Assembly: GCA_040386775.1 (NCBI GenBank)
Contig: JAZKEU010000001.1
Coordinates: 1-64,000 of the forward strand
Source of the DNA: Bdellovibrionota bacterium
GTDB taxonomy: Bacteria > Bdellovibrionota > Bdellovibrionia > Bdellovibrionales > JAEYZS01
Reading direction: 5' to 3'
Length of the DNA stretch: 64,000 bases
Shown: positions 61,716 to 64,000 of the stretch, in pieces
Position numbering within the stretch: position 1 is the first letter of the stretch
Layout of the letters: the number at the start of each line of letters is the position of its first letter
Made by a program: the position numbers and the translations under genes
Notes under the pieces: generated by a model
Database searches by the model: none
Told to the model about the DNA's origin: nothing
Seen by the model: only the letters and a program-made list of their open reading frames with translations

Positions 61716-62204
61716 ATGAAAATTTTTTTTATAGCGATTCTTATGCTGACTTTGTCGAATGTAGCGTTTGCTACGGGCGGGACAAACTGTTCGGTAGAGA
61801 ACGATGAAATAAAAATTAATGTAAATCTCACTAACGGCCGTATTTTCGGTAATCCCATTGTATCAGGCTCCACGGCGGAAGTAAGGATTAAAAAAAATGG
61901 ACTCACAGTAGGTATAGAGGAGTACACGTTCAAGAAGTCATATGAAGCTGATGAAATTCCTTACTGGTTTAATGTGGGTAAGGAGTTAAGACTTGGGGCT
62001 TATGCTGAACCAGATACTGACAGCGAAGGCAATCCGCTGGATATGTACGTATCTCTCTCATTGGTCATCAATGCCAAACAAGTCAGATGGGCGGATGGTC
62101 GTTCTTATAAAGGAACATACACCGTAACTCAAGTTTCCAGCACTCCGGGTACGGAACTCTCAACGAAAACATTTAAAGGCAAAATTAGATGTGAGGGAGA
62201 ATAA
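61716..62204 (+). CDS. Small exported protein, unknown function
   Basis: 162 residues with signal peptide MKIFFIAILMLTLSNVAFA. The mature part is beta-rich (EIKINVNLTNGRIFG, AEVRIKKNGLTVG, YVSLSLVINAKQVRW) with a Cys near each end (GGTNCSVEN, GKIRCEGE). GGAGAAA precedes the start, and a bidirectional terminator follows. No recognised family. Confidence 0.6.
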   Translation: MKIFFIAILMLTLSNVAFATGGTNCSVENDEIKINVNLTNGRIFGNPIVSGSTAEVRIKKNGLTVGIEEYTFKKSYEADEIPYWFNVGKELRLGAYAEPDTDSEGNPLDMYVSLSLVINAKQVRWADGRSYKGTYTVTQVSSTPGTELSTKTFKGKIRCEGE

Positions 62205-62244
62205 TCGTCGAGATACTAGTTTACTTTAAACTGACTTAATAAAG

Positions 62245-62274
62245 CGCCGACTCAAAAAAGTCGGCGTTTTTTTT
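62245..62274. terminator. Terminator between convergent genes
   Basis: Perfect eight-base stem CGCCGACT / AGTCGGCG (62245-62252, 62259-62266), six-base A-rich loop, then eight T. It serves the plus-strand gene; the opposite side has only a short A-tract, so it is weaker for the HiPIP gene. Confidence 0.88.
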
Positions 62275-62283
62275 AGTTTTTGA

Positions 62284-62649
62284 TTAAGCAGGAACCGCGG
62301 GATTGTGTGTCCAAGTTGGGCACCACGCAGTAGGTTTTACTTTTTTGTTGTTATCAGTGATAATTGTGCAAAGACCGTTTTGGAACAATATGCAGTTTGC
62401 GCAAGTTTGCTTTTCAAATGTAATTCCGCTTTTTGCAACTTGATCAGCTTTTGCAACTTTTGATTTGTCCTCTACATATTTAATCGTTGCAGCTGCACCT
62501 TTTCCAGGTACGGCTTGGCCAACTTCAGCGGCTGCAGCTCCTGCATCCCCTTTTTTCTTCTTCTTTTCTTGAGCAAATGCCATATTGCCCATAGCAAGAA
62601 CTGCGGGTACGGCAAGAATCATTTTCAGGAAACTACGTCTAGAGTTCAT
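62284..62649 (-). CDS. High-potential iron-sulfur protein (HiPIP), Tat-exported
   Basis: About 121 residues. Twin-arginine signal (NSRRSFLKM, then a hydrophobic stretch ending AFA), a Lys/Gly/Ala linker, and the HiPIP cluster domain: CANCILFQNGLC and PTAWCPTWTHNP supply the four Cys of a 4Fe-4S centre. It would carry electrons in the periplasm after folding in the cytoplasm, as Tat export requires. ATG 62649 follows GGAGG; an upstream in-frame ATG does not. Confidence 0.93.
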   Translation of the reverse strand: MNSRRSFLKMILAVPAVLAMGNMAFAQEKKKKKGDAGAAAAEVGQAVPGKGAAATIKYVEDKSKVAKADQVAKSGITFEKQTCANCILFQNGLCTIITDNNKKVKPTAWCPTWTHNPAVPA

Positions 62650-62761
62650 TAGAACCTCCATAGGTTAACGTTAATCATTAAGCTTTCAATGCGTTTTCAA
62701 TTATTATTCATTTAGATATACTTGGCAAGCGCAAGACAGAGGAGTACATTAAAATATATAA

Positions 62762-63670
62762 ATGAAAGTCAATCTCAAGAAGCTCCAAACTGAAAATGCA
62801 ATCCTCAATATATTGCTATCGACTTTATTTTTTGCGTTTATGAATGTGGTCGTAAAATACTTAAAGGACATCCCTTTTTTCGAACTCGTATTTTTTAGAG
62901 CCACCATTTCCTGCATCATTGGGTACTTTACTTTAAAACAAATGAAGATTTCCTTTAAGCCCAGTAATCCTAAAATGATTTTACTTAGGGGTATAACGGG
63001 AACAATTTCCTTAATGCTATTTTTTTATACATTACAGAGAATGCCGCTTACGACGGCAGTTACGATCCAATATTTGGCTCCTCTCTTCACGGCGATTTTA
63101 GCGGGATTTATTTTAAATGAGAAAACGACTTGGCTTCAGTGGTTCTTTTTATTGTTTTCTTTTTTGGGTGTGATGATGGTGAAAGGATTTGATTACCGCA
63201 TCAGCTGGATAGAATTGGGTCTAGGAATTACCGCCGCCTTTATGTCAGGTCTTACTTACAATTTGATCAGAAAATTAAAAGATCAAGAGCCTCCAATAAG
63301 AATCGTATTTTACTTTCCGATGGTAAGTGCAATCATTTCATTTCCATTTTTGTTTACAGAGATAGGTGGTGGATGGGTTACGCCAGATTTTAGACAATCA
63401 CTACTCTTTCTCTTTTTAGGGATTGTGACGTGGTTTGCTCAGCTTTTTATGACCAAGGCTTACCAGGCGGATGCCCCAGGCTATATCAGTATTTTTAACT
63501 ATCTCGGAATTTTCTTAGGCGCAGGCTTTGGTTACATCTTTTTTGATGAGACTCTGACTGTTCTTGCAAGTTTCGGGATTTTGATTATCCTTGTAAGTGT
63601 AGTTTTAAGTACGCTTTATCAGAACTATATTAAGCGCAAAGGAAAATACGTTGGCAAACTCACACGATAA
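62762..63670 (+). CDS. EamA/DMT-family transporter
   Basis: 302 residues, ten membrane helices in two EamA repeats. Markers: FFAFMNVVVKYLKDIPFFEL and FFRATISCIIGYFTL in the first half, TTAVTIQYLAPLFTAILAGF, and in the second YQADAPGYISIFNYLGIFLG then FDETL. It moves a small metabolite across the inner membrane, which cannot be told from sequence. The last 20 bases overlap the start of the CDF gene. Confidence 0.88.
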   Translation: MKVNLKKLQTENAILNILLSTLFFAFMNVVVKYLKDIPFFELVFFRATISCIIGYFTLKQMKISFKPSNPKMILLRGITGTISLMLFFYTLQRMPLTTAVTIQYLAPLFTAILAGFILNEKTTWLQWFFLLFSFLGVMMVKGFDYRISWIELGLGITAAFMSGLTYNLIRKLKDQEPPIRIVFYFPMVSAIISFPFLFTEIGGGWVTPDFRQSLLFLFLGIVTWFAQLFMTKAYQADAPGYISIFNYLGIFLGAGFGYIFFDETLTVLASFGILIILVSVVLSTLYQNYIKRKGKYVGKLTR

Positions 63671-64000
63671 TCACAATCACGATGACCATGGCGGGCATGA
63701 TCATAAACATGATCACAAGCCTGGTCATTCACATAGTCACCATGGGCATCACCATCATTATGTTCCGGGTATGACGACACAAAAAAAGTTATTCGTGGTT
63801 TTCCTTTTAAATTTTACTATGGCCATTGTAGAACTGATCGGTGGCATCATGACAAACAGTACAGCAATTCTTTCTGATGCTCTTCATGATTTTGGAGACA
63901 GTTTGTCTTTAGCTCTCAGTTGGTATTTAGAAAAAGTTTCTAATAAGAAAAGTGATAAACAATTCTCTTTTGGTTATCGTAGATTTTCGCTTCTTGCAGC
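63651..64000 (+). CDS. CDF-family metal (zinc) efflux transporter, cut by window end
   Basis: The first 116 codons are present. It starts with TTG at 63651, eight bases after AAAGGA, inside the end of the DMT gene. The N-terminus is remarkably His-rich (about residues 4-36, with HDDHGG and HSHSHHGHHHH), a metal-gathering tail. Then the first helix (KLFVVFLLNFTMAIVELIGG) and the metal-site helix with SDALHDFGDSL, whose His and Asp match the HxxxD site of the CzcD/ZitB zinc group. Confidence 0.9.
   Translation, partial: MANSHDNHNHDDHGGHDHKHDHKPGHSHSHHGHHHHYVPGMTTQKKLFVVFLLNFTMAIVELIGGIMTNSTAILSDALHDFGDSLSLALSWYLEKVSNKKSDKQFSFGYRRFSLLA

Overview
The window is AT-rich, densely coded bacterial DNA from a Gram-negative, LPS-bearing organism (lpxC, an LptF/LptG permease, many outer-membrane barrels, lipoproteins with clear lipoboxes). 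The gene content resembles Bdellovibrionota/Deltaproteobacteria-like lineages: MotA/MotB-type stators outside a flagellar locus, a receiver-DUF4388-J-domain-TPR protein, many secreted hypotheticals and proteases, a Tat-exported HiPIP, hmgA and a FadE-type dehydrogenase. The lineage is inferred from gene content only. The window opens inside an HNH endonuclease gene and closes inside a CDF metal transporter gene.

Region by region. 0-2 kb: HNH fragment and two divergent, 5'-overlapping barrel-like genes. 1.9-5.85 kb: a tightly overlapping five-gene operon (TPR protein, MotA-like, MotB-like, a FliF/FliG-like membrane protein, an outer-membrane barrel). I consider this the best candidate for an undescribed system: an ion-driven envelope machine. 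5.9-12.2 kb: a 2093-residue lipoprotein with an FN3-like domain, eight Ig-like repeats and twelve NHL-like blades. A similar repeated TTAAG box lies upstream of the motor operon and in the region between this gene and the FKBP gene. 12.3-17 kb: FKBP lipoprotein and potABC divergent from potD. 17-24.8 kb: secreted proteins including an amidoligase-like protein, MsrB and a gingipain-like C25 protease. 25-29.3 kb: porin-like protein and a SpecificRecomb-family membrane protein. 29.4-34.4 kb: phosphopantetheinyl transferase, TetR regulator and FadE (fatty-acid metabolism). 34.4-35.1 kb: a probable toxin-antitoxin pair. 35.1-39 kb: lpxC, a 33-residue hydrophobic sORF whose ribosome-binding site can pair with an upstream sequence, and a ComEC split into two genes. 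39.4-46.7 kb: TPR and LysM envelope proteins, DprA, LptF/G, and receiver-domain proteins. 46.9-53.9 kb: trxA, the rod-shape operon mreC-mreD-mrdA-rodA without mreB, and a shortened PpiD-like protein. 53.9-60.8 kb: a hairpin array, a subtilase fused through a membrane segment to a PilZ domain, hmgA, a long inverted-repeat element that contains the hemF ribosome-binding site, hemF and an OmpA-like protein. 60.9-64 kb: rpmG (bL33), small secreted proteins, HiPIP, a DMT transporter and a His-rich CDF transporter.

Functional threads: envelope building (LpxC, LptF/G, MreCD-PBP2-RodA, OmpA, LysM), natural transformation (split ComEC plus DprA), secreted proteolysis (C25, S8-PilZ), fatty-acid and aromatic catabolism (FadE, HmgA), and polyamine import (Pot). 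All functional statements come from reading the translated sequence; no database search was run.
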